Shown here in pieces: positions 1 through 10,893 of a stretch of DNA of 27,949 nucleotides. Origin of the DNA: Saccoglossus kowalevskii (Eukaryota > Hemichordata > Enteropneusta > Harrimaniidae). The translations under genes and the position numbers were made by a program. The notes beneath the pieces were generated by a model. The model searched no databases. It was given only the letters and a program-made list of their open reading frames with translations, and was not told the origin of the DNA. Location of the stretch: positions 1,082 through 29,030 of the forward strand of contig NW_003153258.1 in NCBI RefSeq assembly GCF_000003605.2. Reading direction: 5' to 3'. Position 1 is the first letter of the stretch. Each line of letters starts with the position of its first letter.

Positions 1-1885
1 GAATATAGCTGTGGAAATTACACTCTGCATATGAATATAGCTGTAGAAATCTCACTCTGCATACGAATATAGCTGTAGAAAAAGCACTCTGCTTATGAAC
101 ATAGCTGTGGACCTTACACTATGCATATGAATATAACTGTAGCAATTACACTCTGCATATGATGTTCGTCTGGAAATTACACTCTGCATATAAATATAGC
201 TATAGAAATTACACTTTTCATATGAATATAGCTATAGAAATTACACTGTATATGAATATAGCTGTGGAACGTACACTCTGCATACATATGAATATAGCTG
301 TGGAAATCTCACTCTGCATATGAATATAGCTATGAAAATTACACTCTGCGTATGAATGTGAATATAGCTATTGAAATTACACTGCATATGAATATGGCTG
401 TAGAAAATACACTCTGCATATGAATATAGATGTAGAAAATACACTCTGCATATGAAAATTGTTATAGACACTATACTCTGCATATGAATATACTGAGCAA
501 TTACACTCTGCGTATGAATATAGATGTGAAAATTACACTCTTCATATGAATATAGCTGTAAAAATCTCACTCTGTATATGAATATAGCTGCAGAAATTAC
601 ATTCTGCATATGAATATAGCTATGAAAATTACACTCTGCGTATTAATATAGCTGTAGAAATTACACTCTGCATATGAATATAGCTGTGAAAATAACACTC
701 TGCATATGAATATGGCTGTAGAAAGTACACTCTGCATATGAATATGAGTATAGCTATACAAATTACACTGCATATAAATATAGCTGTAGAAATTACACTC
801 TGCATATGAATATAGCTGTGAAAATTACACTCTGCATATGAATATGGCTGTAGCAAGTACACTCTGCATATGAATATGAGTATAGCTATACAAATTACAC
901 TGCATATAAATATATCTGTTGAAATTACATTCTGCATATGAATATAGCTATGAAAATTACACTCTGCGTATGAATATAGCTGTAGAAATTACACTCTGCA
1001 TATGAATATAGCTGTAGAAATTACACTCTGCAGATGAATATAGCTGTAGAAATTACTCTCGCATATTAATATGAGTATAGGTATAGAAATTACACTCTGC
1101 ATATGAATATAGCTGTAGAAATTACAGTCTGCATATGATTATCGCTACGGAAATTACAAACTGCATTTGAATTTAGCTTTGAAAATTACACTGAGCGTAT
1201 TAATATAGTTATGGGAATTAAACTCTGCATATGAATATAGCTGTAAAAATTACACTCTGCATATGAATATAGCTGCAGAAATTACATTCTGCATATGAAT
1301 ATAGCTATGAAAATTACACTGCGTATGAATATAGATGTGAACATTACACTCTGCATATGAATATGAGTATAGCTATAGAAAGTACACTGCATATAAATAT
1401 ATCTGTGAAATTACATTCTGCATATGAATATAGCTATGAAAATTACACTCTGCGTATGAATATAGCTGTAGAAATTACACTCTGCATATGAATATAGCTG
1501 TAGAAATTACACTCTGCATATGAATATGGCTGTAGAAATTACGCTCTGCATATGAATATAGCTGTGAAAATTACACTCTGCGTATGAATATAGCTGTGAA
1601 CATTACACTCTGCATATGAATATGAGTATAGCTATAGAAATTACACTGCGTATGGATATAGATGTTGAAATTATACTCTGCAGATGAATATAGCATTGAA
1701 CATTACACTCTGCATATTAATATGAGTATAGCTATAGAAATTACACTGCATATGAATATAGCTGTGTAAATTACACTCTGCATGTGAATATAGCTGATTA
1801 CATTGTGCATATGATTATAGCCGTGGAAATTACATTCTGCATATAAATATAGTTATGGAAATTACAGTCTGCATATAGCTGTGTG
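1..1885. repeat. 32-bp minisatellite array, truncated by the window start
   Basis: About 58 head-to-tail units of a 32-bp motif, core atgaatatagctgtagaaat followed by tacactctgcat. Units vary by substitutions (ctgtag/ctatgaa/ctgtgaa) and small indels. Some units are shortened (tacactgcat) or extended (gaatatgagtatag). A higher-order repeat of 132 bp is visible: the variant gaatatggctgtag recurs at 708 and 840, and gaatatgagtatag at 740 and 872. The array begins inside a unit at base 1, so it continues outside the window. It decays at about 1860-1885. Two apparent minus-strand reading frames inside it (241-609 and 629-937) are only the repeat read in successive frames and are not genes. Confidence 0.97.
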
Positions 1886-3340
1886 GCTGCTTATGACAAT
1901 GACACGTGTGGATTGACAGAAAAAAAAGTAATATAAGTCCCTTTTTTCATTTTTGAATAAATTTTACTATGTTCCATTAAAAATGAATAATGCCAATGTA
2001 GTTATTACTATTATTATGTTTTATAAGTGTCTATGAGTAGAATATACCAGCCTATATATTTGATAGTGGTGCAGTGAGTAGTCCATTCTATTACGACGAA
2101 ATCAAGCCTTCCATTTTATTTACAAGAGATCACAATTTTTGATGTACTAGTATGTACATTTTCCTGTGTATTTGTTGCAAACAAATGTGGTAATTTCATT
2201 TAATGTCATGTAAAGAAAAAATTACCATTAATTTGTTCAAAGCTTGAATGAGGAATAATTATTTCTGTGTGCCACATTCAACACATACTATGTTTCGTTC
2301 GTGTAACAAGACCAGTTTTTGTGTGATTTTGCGATTCTGTTCATTATATGCTAATTTGAAACTAACTTGAACTAAAATATATGGTAAATTTCAGCTCTGG
2401 ATTTTAATAAAATACCTCATGTTTATTAGCCAAGGGTTTCTACTTAAATTTACTCAGTGTACAATATCAATAGAGATCACTATGAATAAGAAAATGTGTC
2501 ATTGTATTATTAATTATAATTAGTGGAATGATGTTAGAAATAAATTCCTCGTGGCAAGGTATCCATTGATGTGCTATGTTTTGATAGTTTGGTATTTCAA
2601 ATTGTTGTATTATGTAAATTTGTGCCATACAAAATTAATTTAGTAATAATTGATTTGAAGCGCCATTTCTGTTTGTATGTTTGTTGTTGTTTTTTTGTGT
2701 TTTTTGTCTTTGTTATTTTGTTTTTTTGTTGTTCTCTTTTGTTCATAATTCACTATGAGGTAGAGGTTTGGAATGGAATTACATATATAACAATAACAAA
2801 TTTGAATATATCTTGGCAATTCATTTTTTACTTTATAGTACATAAGCATACCAACATTATGTAATATATTACCTATATACACAAGAAAAACATATATATT
2901 ATTAAAGACCGTAATCCCTTTAAACACTGACAATTATGAGAAACAGGAGTAATAACTTTATTTCTTTCAAATAGCAGAATGGACTAATCATTTCATCTTT
3001 ATCACAGTATAGGTTAGTGTATTATACCAAATATGCCAAATATTTGGAAGACTCCTTAAAATGGTTGTGTTAAAGCGTGTTTTGTGGTTTTTTTCTTTAC
3101 TTTACGCAGTTACAAAATGGCAAAATAGAATTCTCATTCAAACACTTAATATGTTGTTTGATTTTTTTAAATTATTTCCAAAAAAAAACTTATGATTTAG
3201 GGTCTTACAGAAAAACTCCCCTGGACTGTCTCAGATCACAATGATTATAACCAAACTCTGACTGTGATATTTAATATCGATATCAACAAATCGTGTTGTC
3301 CGAAATCAGTCAGGTGGTGTCATAGTAAAAACACGGACAG
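1886..3340. other. AT-rich intergenic sequence, no gene seen
   Basis: Unique-looking AT-rich DNA after the minisatellite. It includes a T/G-rich low-complexity stretch at about 2680-2745 (runs of tttg and ttgt). That stretch produces short open frames on both strands without protein-like composition. I see no splice-flanked coding segment, RNA gene or transposon terminus. Confidence 0.6.
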
Positions 3341-3557
3341 ATTTATCTTTCAATCTTGTGTGTCATGTGCACTGGCAAGCGCATGGCTAGTTCGCATTAT
3401 ATGGCTCAACGCATAATGAGCTTGAGTGGCAAAATTCACGTTATCAATGGCCGTATTATTTACCGTGTCAGACAGGAACAAGATACCGGGTGAACTCTGC
3501 CAGGGATTACATGATTTACCGCTGTTTGGTTTCGCAAAGGAGAACAAGACAGGCTAG

Positions 3558-3591
3558 TAACCTTTGTGACCTTTGTTTATAAACAACCAAT
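3558..3591. promoter_or_regulatory. Candidate regulatory cluster: DR3 nuclear-receptor half-sites, FOX palindrome, CCAAT
   Basis: Three motifs abut within 34 bp. TAACCT (3558-3563) and TGACCT (3567-3572) read on the other strand as AGGTCA-3-AGGTTA, a direct repeat with 3-nt spacing. A perfect 14-bp palindrome TTGTTTATAAACAA (3573-3586) contains forkhead cores on both strands. A CCAAT box follows at 3587-3591. The cluster lies about 7.3 kb upstream of the Xlox start codon, in a locally less AT-rich patch (about 3350-3760). Forkhead and nuclear-receptor inputs are known for vertebrate Pdx1, but the link to this gene is only inferred from position. It could equally be chance or the promoter of an unseen transcript. 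Confidence 0.3.
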
Positions 3592-3759
3592 AGTAGGAAT
3601 GTTGTGTCTATACTTAGTTCCATATCGCACATTTAAAAAAACGCGTGACATGGTGTGTTCTTCTCCTCTTGTCACGGCTTTATACGGACTACCTGGTCAT
3701 CGAACTTTTGTTCGCGGCCAGGCTTCTCCTTTTATCGCGACAAACGCCCGTGATTGAAA

Positions 3760-6700
3760 TAAGTAAAGACAAAATTAAAAATAAAGAAAATTATATATTT
3801 TTGAATATATCGATTTTTCTTTGCTATAGTGCAGCAATGCGTCGTACCTCAAGCATAGAGGGCGCTATTATCGGAAGGTCTTACCTGAGGTTATATAGTT
3901 AATCCTCTTAATCCCCCTTTGCTAAATTTAACTTTTGATCGTTTGTTTTGGTTCATTATTATAAAACTCTTCTGTAGGTAACGTAACACGTGTTTACCTC
4001 TCATGATAGCATGTTGTTTTACTAATTATTGTTAAGGCGGCGGCGTACCTAGAACATAGTACGTAGATAAAGTACCGACAAGGGATGTCACCGTCTACAA
4101 TCACTAGGGTTGTTGTCAATTGCTAACTCTGTCTGACCTTGAACAAATTTCTACCATAGTCAGTGGCTTGTACGTCGTAGCATCTGTGTATGGGTATTGT
4201 GTGGGTGTGTAAGTGCTCGTGAGTGTTTTTTCGTCTACGTCTATTTTTCGCAATATAATATAAATATGTGTGATCTTGTGTGTATGTACTTATTATAATT
4301 CTAATTTTTCCTGCGTTTGTGTGTATGGTTGTTACCATAATTTACATTTACGACCGTTACCAGGATCTCCAGTCGTTGCTGATAACCGGCTGCCCACGAT
4401 TTGTCATAAGATAGTTTTGTATATGGTCCTCTGTCAGTGTTATAATGTATATTTTTGGTTTTTACTATGACCAGCATTAAAATTCAGCCGATTTAGCACT
4501 GTTGTCTCATTGCCTAATCTAATATTACCGTTCCGAGAAAGGATGCGGACAGAATACCGAGGATCACCATCGAGGAAAAATAAAATCCCAGTTATTCCCC
4601 GTGCTCTGGGCACGATTCAATGGATGGTTTGATTTCTAATCCGGAACCATGCTAACGGTCGTTGGATTAACAATAAAACTATCATTACTATTCATTAAAT
4701 ATGCCTGAAAATGTGTTTCCTGCTATCAATCAAATTTTAACGTAAAATACGTTGTTGCAATGTTTTACCTAAATTTATAACTTTTATTTTAATATTCATT
4801 TTGTAATTGTTTTGTGTCCACTGTTTTTTGTCCTACAATAGGTTTGTCGAGTTTTTGAGTGGCTATTAAGTTGGCGTTTCAAAACGACGAGTTAATTTAT
4901 TTTGATGTATATAGAAGTGTGTATAACATCGGATTGGCTCAACTGTGTGTTTTATAATATATAAGGTAATATATTTATATTCGTATTCTGCAGATATGCA
5001 GAAGTAGAAAGAATACGTACTTGGCCTTGATGCATAACTGCGGATGTATTAGCACTGCTCGCATGTGAAGCAGAATGTCCACACCTTACCCGGACTGATA
5101 CGGTCATGTATCTTGCATACAACCGCATTATACTAGTATTCACGCAATCTATGACACATTTTTTGTCAATATATTTCATTTTATTTCACTGAACGAACAC
5201 ACACACAATATTTACATTAATTCCGTGAAAAACATCAAAATATACGAGTTTAAGAATGGTATGTACATGTTTTGCGCTCTTTGAGAATAAATATTAAACT
5301 TGAAAAGGTAATTTTCTAGAACTTTGGGATATGCAAAACATATTCTTATATATAACTTCTTATAAAGTATTGACACATCAACATTATTGGATGACAGTTG
5401 TAGCCATTTAATTATAGTACACGGTAAGTCTGTCATAACGATGTCAATATAAAATAGTGAATATGTCTGTTTATTTCTAGACACTCAAAAAAGGTAAAGG
5501 TTTTATTTTTAAAAAACGCTATTTTGTTACTTACTGGTTTGGGACTTTCAGAATTGTCTCATCATAGTGGTATTAGCGTCAGTATACATAACGTAAAAAA
5601 GTAATTGCTCCTAAAAGCTTATTTTAGTGTACAGATTTTAAAAATTGTCCCATTAAGCACAAAATTGGATGAAAAGTGTGTACACTATTTATTTGTTATT
5701 TTACTCTCCGAAAAAATTATATTTAGGCGTGGATAATTGAATGACTTGCTTAACAATATTATTGATAAACTGAAATAGCTATATTTCTGAAGATGTCTAA
5801 CCTGGCTTAAATTACATTTTGCTCAGCGATCAGTTTATTCATAAAATCAATATTATAAAATGATTTATAAGACCGGTACAATGCATCACTTTAGGACGAC
5901 ATAAATATTGATCAAATATAATATTACCTCAATTACAGGACTTGCAATTTTTCACGCAGAAAAATTCTCTAAAAGCATTGCAGTTGTTACCGCTATTATC
6001 ACACAAAACCACTGGAATTGACGCTTGACATCAGAGTGTTCCATCAATAACACATTCGTCTAGTTTGTTATGTATATTGATTTACTCAATTTTATACCAC
6101 TGTAATTACTAAGAAAAATTACAGAGATCTTATTTCAAGACTCATTGAGTTAAGTAACTTTTTTCGGGGCTTGTGATAGGAATAATGTGACAGGTAGTCT
6201 CCATCATTACCCCCACACGTTAAGCCAAGAGTGGAACATGCTTATCCTGTTTGTTTTAGGCTGCATACACACTTAAGGTGATGAAATGAGAATCTCCACC
6301 AGACAAGTACACTATTAAAATCCTTTACCCAGAACAAATCTGAAAGAATAAAATAAAATGGCATTAATATTCATAAAAATAAAATAAATGTGAGGTATAT
6401 TGTCAAAACTGCCTGTATTACCTTGTTTATTTCTCAGCCTGTAGAGTGAGTCTGTGTTTGTGGCACACCAGTGAGACGGACATGATGATGCCAACACGCA
6501 GCATTGCGCAAGTTATTATTTTTAATAAGTTATTCGTTTAAGCCGATGGAAACTCATGTATTATCCCATTAATAAATTATATACATTACTTGTGTTGTAA
6601 ATATCCTCATAAACATGAACAGATTTGAATCTTGTGGAGGGGTACACTTAGAAAAATAATTAACAACAGACATTGAACACTGTGAGATGTTTGTCGCGGA

Positions 6701-7860
6701 TATTCAAAACAAAATGGCGATGGCGATATGATATGTGAGAATTTGCTTCTACTGAGCTACTGTTCCAATGATGATATTAGTTAAACCAACTAGCACAATT
6801 AGGCTGTGTTTACATTTATGTTCGAGTCTTAAGTATTATATCTGGGAATTTGTTATTTGGACTTACTGCAGTTTTCATTCGTCAAATTTCTGTTGACCAA
6901 CGCTTTCTCAGATGGTATTGCTCATTTTTGCCCAGCACCGATAATATATAATTTCAACGTTCACACATTTTGCTCACCAACAGCGAAAGAAATTGACAAT
7001 AGCCGTGAGTTTGTGGCAATTTTTCAGCTTCTGTCAGAACTTTGCTTAATCTTACCAAGAAAATAGTGTGATTGTCATGCACTATATCCGCCATTGTAAG
7101 TTTTTTTAACAAAATCTGTACAGTATAATATACATCTATGTCTGCACAGTATTATGCCCATTTATACAAGTTATTTAACATTTTTTCTACTTAAATAACT
7201 CAACTAATTACAATAAATTATGCTAATTTGATAACTAATAAGAAAATATTTAGAACGAAGCAATAAACAAAAGCAAAACAGATACAACAAAAGTCCATTG
7301 TCAAAAATCGAATAATTATATTTGCAAAACGTTTTTTATTAGTATAACATCATAGCTACACAGTAACTCGTCATGGCCTTCAATAACCGTTTACAAATAT
7401 TGGAATCGAGTCGGTGGAAGTATTGCTAATATATGTCATCGGTAGGACCAGTGTGTACATTCCGTAGTTCATGTCTTCCAGTATTGATAAAACACTTCAC
7501 AATTTGAAGGTGTCTATGTTCTACAAATTAATACTCAAAAATGTCATTGCTATATTACGAAATAATCCTGCCCAAATGTATGCGATCGCCACTCATGTTA
7601 GATAGTCAATGTAATAACAGGTATTGTCCAATACAGAAAGTAATTGAATTGATTCCTACGTATTTATCACGAGTTAGGACATATTAGCTATATCTCCGTC
7701 ACTACGGTTTGCAGCTGCCGTGGGTATATATTGTATACAAGAGTTCAATATCGTGGTATTTTGCTTCGCTGTTGCTGTTGTTTTTCAAATCCAAATTGCA
7801 CGGTATGTCCCTCTATAGGGGGTCTTTCGAGTTAACTCAGTGAGCACGATCCGTTAAAAG
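3760..7860. other. Intergenic sequence without recognisable genes
   Basis: AT-rich DNA with scattered open frames of 60-90 codons on both strands, for example 5212-5484 minus and 6857-7066 plus. None has a recognisable domain, coding-like base composition or a convincing pair of splice sites. I found no tRNA, rRNA or transposase remnant here. A small hairpin CGTGC-TCTGG-GCACG lies near 4600. Confidence 0.55.
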
Positions 7861-7869
7861 CGTATAAAG

Positions 7870-8238
7870 GTGACTGGGCGTCTAGGGGACATTAAAAACA
7901 CTACACTGTCAAAGTGCCGCCGTTGTGGTTACCTAGGCGATGCTAGAGCATCTTTCGTTCCCGTATCTATATTAAGTATACAAGGCGGCGTTTTTGAAGA
8001 ATTGTTTTATATCAACATTGGTGTCCTTCCTCATTTCAACAGAGCGAGGTTGCTCCGCTCGAACGCATCATGTGGTGAATCTATAGTACATGGCAAATGT
8101 CAGAATTGCATGGTCGCCCCGCAAACCTGCATAAAACAGCACAAATTCAGATTCACAGCTTTTCATATATCAACCCACTCCACACTCCTAAAATATAATT
8201 CAATTTGCACAAGCTGGTATGATGAGTTTGAATATTAA
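7870..8238 (+). other. Open frame of 122 codons, not accepted as a gene
   Basis: The frame opens with GTG rather than ATG, and its first in-frame ATG comes only about 80 codons in (near 8110). It has no recognised domain; the C-x2-C spacing near its start (CRRC) is not part of a repeated zinc-binding pattern. Base composition is somewhat richer in G+C at 7870-7960 than in the surroundings, which is why it is mentioned. I think it is a chance frame or an old degraded sequence. Confidence 0.25.
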
Positions 8239-8265
8239 TATCATACGTCAGACATGCGTGATATG

Positions 8266-8275
8266 ATGACGTCAT
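8266..8275. promoter_or_regulatory. CRE palindrome ATGACGTCAT
   Basis: A perfect 10-bp palindrome containing the full cAMP-response element TGACGTCA, the binding site of CREB/ATF bZIP factors. It sits at the edge of a patch at about 8280-8383 that is clearly richer in G+C than its flanks. Whether it belongs to a promoter cannot be told from the sequence. Confidence 0.35.
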
Positions 8276-8799
8276 GTAACATGTATGTTTCCCGTCGCTT
8301 GCTAGGTTGACACCTGTTGTGGTGTTGCTGGTCAGAAACTGGTACTCGGTGAGCTCTGTCATGGCAGCCAGCCTAGTCACCAAATGTTATATTCCTATTA
8401 CATAATGATGCATTTATTAGTTTTTCCCGAAACCTAATTTTTACGAGGAAAAATAAAGCGAATTATCGACACGCTGAGTATGGTTTATCCCAAACACCAC
8501 AAGTCTCTGTCGATTTGAAAATGAAATTTGAATATTAGCCCTGCGCTCTATAAGACTTATACTTCATCTCCAAATCTCTAGGATCTGTATCAGTATTTTT
8601 TATTTATTTTTTATTTATTCATATATCTAATTATTTCACTTGAAAGAAGCGAAGTTTAGTGTTTATGAGTTGGTGGCATTGGCACATCCATTCGGAGATC
8701 GAATAATAATAGGAATAAATGCAGTATGAATTAGAAAACTAGGGGTTCCAGGTTTTTTAGATACTGCTTGAGATGCGTGTCTGAAAATTGTATCGCCAA

Positions 8800-8835
8800 C
8801 TTAGAATACAAGGTGTTTGCCTCCTTGTATCTAAG
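8800..8835. repeat. Compact near-perfect hairpin
   Basis: Inverted arms 8800-8813 (cttagaatacaagg) and 8823-8835 (ccttgtatctaag) pair over 13 positions with a single bulged base, around a 9-nt loop. Pairing does not continue outward, so the structure is too short for a typical animal pre-miRNA. No T-run follows that would suggest a pol III product. Confidence 0.6.
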
Positions 8836-9670
8836 TCATGTCTAATTGGTCAACTTAGTAAAGTGACATCTACTCATGTGTCACGTTAGCCAAATATCCC
8901 CTCCGCCTCTTCCATTCTGCATCTAGCAATATTGTCACTACGGGTCGATTTTAAAAGCATCTTTTTGAGATTATATAACTCTCGTTAACATAAAATAACA
9001 TAACATAAAACATATTTCAATAACTTAAATGGAAACGTCAATTAAGTGCTGGGGAAACGTTTGGCCCAGATACGATGACGAGGTGAATGTATTTGGTGTT
9101 TCAGCGTAATTCGCGTGTAAATACGTATGAAGTGTGGCTCGTTGATTGACTGTTTGATGTTTGCGTAACTGTGAATTCATCTGCATCTGTACGGAATGTA
9201 GTCGCCGATGTTAGTGAGCGTGGCCTTCACGTTGAACAATGAAAATATTACAAGTATGGAATGTTTATTGATCCAGTCATTATTGTTTACAATAAATGAG
9301 AATGAAAACAAATGTGAGTTTCTTGCCGTAGATTCTTGATGGCGCGCTCCATGGCGTGTTTGCCCGACGCTGTTCGGAATGACTTGTTTCCAGGGCGATC
9401 TGAATCCACATAAGACTTTGTAAACAGGTTGGCTTAGTGGCAAGTATCTTTAGGTGTCTTACACACGCCCTCCGAAATGGGTCATCAAATTATGTCGGCC
9501 GGCGTACTTTGTGTGTCTTTGGGAAAGATAGCAACAATTGGCGGCATGTATTTCTAGGGTTTTACTATCAGTAGCGATCTTGTTCCCGATCTCAGAGCAG
9601 ACAGGCGCGTCTATACAAAACAGATTGAGCTATCAAACTTCGTTGCTTAGTTACTGAAATTCGACAAAAA
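8836..9670. other. Intergenic stretch, no gene supported
   Basis: Contains an imperfect (aacat)n-like microsatellite near 8985-9020 and a G+C-richer patch at about 9320-9500. A minus-strand open frame at 9177-9443 (88 codons) starts with a non-ATG codon and shows no recognisable domain, so I do not call it. Confidence 0.5.
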
Positions 9671-9920
9671 ATGGCACAAAAGGTTGTGAATGTTCCAGTT
9701 TTTGGGAGTGGTGAATCGCAAAAAAATGAGCTCGTAACACTTTATGAAGTTACTAAATTGTTCATTTGCGTGAAATAATTGAACAAAAACAAAAAAACAC
9801 GGTGAATTCAAAGCGTGTTTATCAACGTCTTTATCTGTTATATCTTGATGGCCGTGTATACCACATGGACGATTGTGGTTATCACATGAACGTCATTCGC
9901 GAAGGTCGGTACATTTTTTG
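9671..9920 (+). pseudogene. Coding-like segment broken by one frameshift, possible exon of an unrecognised gene
   Basis: An ATG at 9671 in good context (aaaaaATGg) opens 31 protein-like codons, beginning MAQKVVNVPVFGSGE. Frame 1 then runs into TAA at 9776-9778. From 9763 the next frame is open for 53 more codons with equally protein-like content (segments HLREIIEQKQK, RLYLLYLDGRVYHMDDCGYH). One extra T at about 9761-9763 would join the two. The second frame runs to TTTTTTG|GTAAGA, a good splice donor at 9921, just before its stop at 9922. I do not recognise the protein. Each frame alone is short enough to occur by chance, and the claim rests on composition, the shared direction and the donor. 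It may be a decayed gene, an exon with a sequencing error in a T-run, or chance. It lies about 1 kb upstream of Xlox. Confidence 0.3.
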
Positions 9921-9929
9921 GTAAGAATC

Positions 9930-10480
9930 CATGTCTATACTGTAATATTGTAAACAACGCGAACCGATAGTTAGGGCATGCCGGGCATTCGACGGGAGAG
10001 GTCAAACAACAGCAATGTTGACTAGAGATGTACAGTCAATATGTATATTCAAGGCTATTTAATTAGTACGTGTTCAACATGACGGGTACAAGATACGATT
10101 TGTTGATAATATGATTGAGTTCTGATAACATTTATAATAAATATATCGGGGTGTTATAAAGAGAAAATTGTAAATTATTTCAGATCATTTTTATATTATT
10201 TATGTTACTCTCCGTGGCAAAACTGTTAGAATATGCTGATAACACTTGCAAATGTAAGTCGTATATCTCAAGCTTTCAGACATTAGAGAAAAAGTAATAA
10301 AATACGTTTTAATAAATCAATCGAGACGGGATCCCTACATGTTGACACATTAATTCCTGTCAAGGGATTTATTCTCGTTTAGTGGGGCCCTAGAATTCAG
10401 GCTCCTCTTAGAATGAGAAATTGTAAACATAATATATGTGTCTGAAGTAATAAAATAATCTGAATAGAAAATCGAACTCG
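9930..10480. other. Stretch between the coding-like segment and the Xlox promoter
   Basis: Mostly AT-rich. The only structured item is a weak exon-like interval at 10184-10253: ATTTCAG acceptor, a single open frame of hydrophobic residues, and an AAT|GTAAGT donor. Its entry phase does not match the phase-2 donor at 9921 (joining would create TGA), so I do not link the two. Confidence 0.4.
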
Positions 10481-10728
10481 CTTTTCTTATCAGTACAGGG
10501 GGGAATGAAGTACATTTTAAAAGTTGTGTTCATTTCCCGGCCGAATTTTTATTGACATTTACAGAACATGTGGTGCGAAATGCGTGCGAGCACTGCCCTA
10601 TTTTTTATTCCAAAACATCAACAAGTATTTATGTTCCGTTGATAATTTAATGCTTGTTTCGTTATATAAATTATAGATACAAAATGTATAAAGTTAGTTC
10701 TAGCGAATCGCGTAACTGCTTGCATATT

Positions 10729-10850
10729 GTTTGTTTGTTTGCGTTTATCTGTTGCTCAACTCGTCGGTGACAACGGTGGAAGCCGCAGTGGTCATGTGAC
10801 TCTTTGGTTCAATTATAAGCCAAATGACAATGATTGATAGGCATATATAG
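10729..10850 (+). promoter_or_regulatory. Proximal promoter region of Xlox with FOX, GATA, E-box, PBX-HOX and TATA-like motifs
   Basis: Upstream of the start codon, in order: repeated TGTTTGTTTG forkhead-like sites (10729-10741); TTATCT, a GATA site in reverse (10745-10750); GTCATGTGAC, an E-box with USF/MiT-type flanks (10791-10800); TGATTGATAG, matching the PBX-HOX composite consensus (10831-10840); and TATATAG (10844-10850). A TATA box there would place transcription start near 10870-10880 and give a 5' leader of only about 20 nt. Vertebrate Pdx1 promoters use forkhead and E-box/USF inputs, which makes the set plausible, but these are short motifs and could be chance. Confidence 0.4.
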
Positions 10851-10893
10851 TGGTGTCTATTCTATAACTCTAATTTACCTGGATATTTTCAAC

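Noticed and set aside
241-937. Minus-strand open frames of 122 and 102 codons
   Set aside because: They lie wholly inside the 32-bp minisatellite. 32 is not a multiple of three, so the peptide is just the repeat read in rotating frames.
1-1885. CRISPR-like array
   Set aside because: Units are contiguous with no unique spacers, and the context is an animal nuclear genome.
3350-3547. Minus-strand 65-codon frame
   Set aside because: No domain, no splice context, and a length expected by chance.
5212-5484. Minus-strand 90-codon frame
   Set aside because: Composition (Ile, Tyr, Phe, Asn, Lys) is what random AT-rich DNA gives; no family recognised.
10834-10893. Extending the Xlox protein upstream by 20 residues
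   Set aside because: That reading begins with TTG, has no ATG before 10894, and is preceded by an in-frame stop at 10831. The ATG at 10894 has good context and conserved residues follow.
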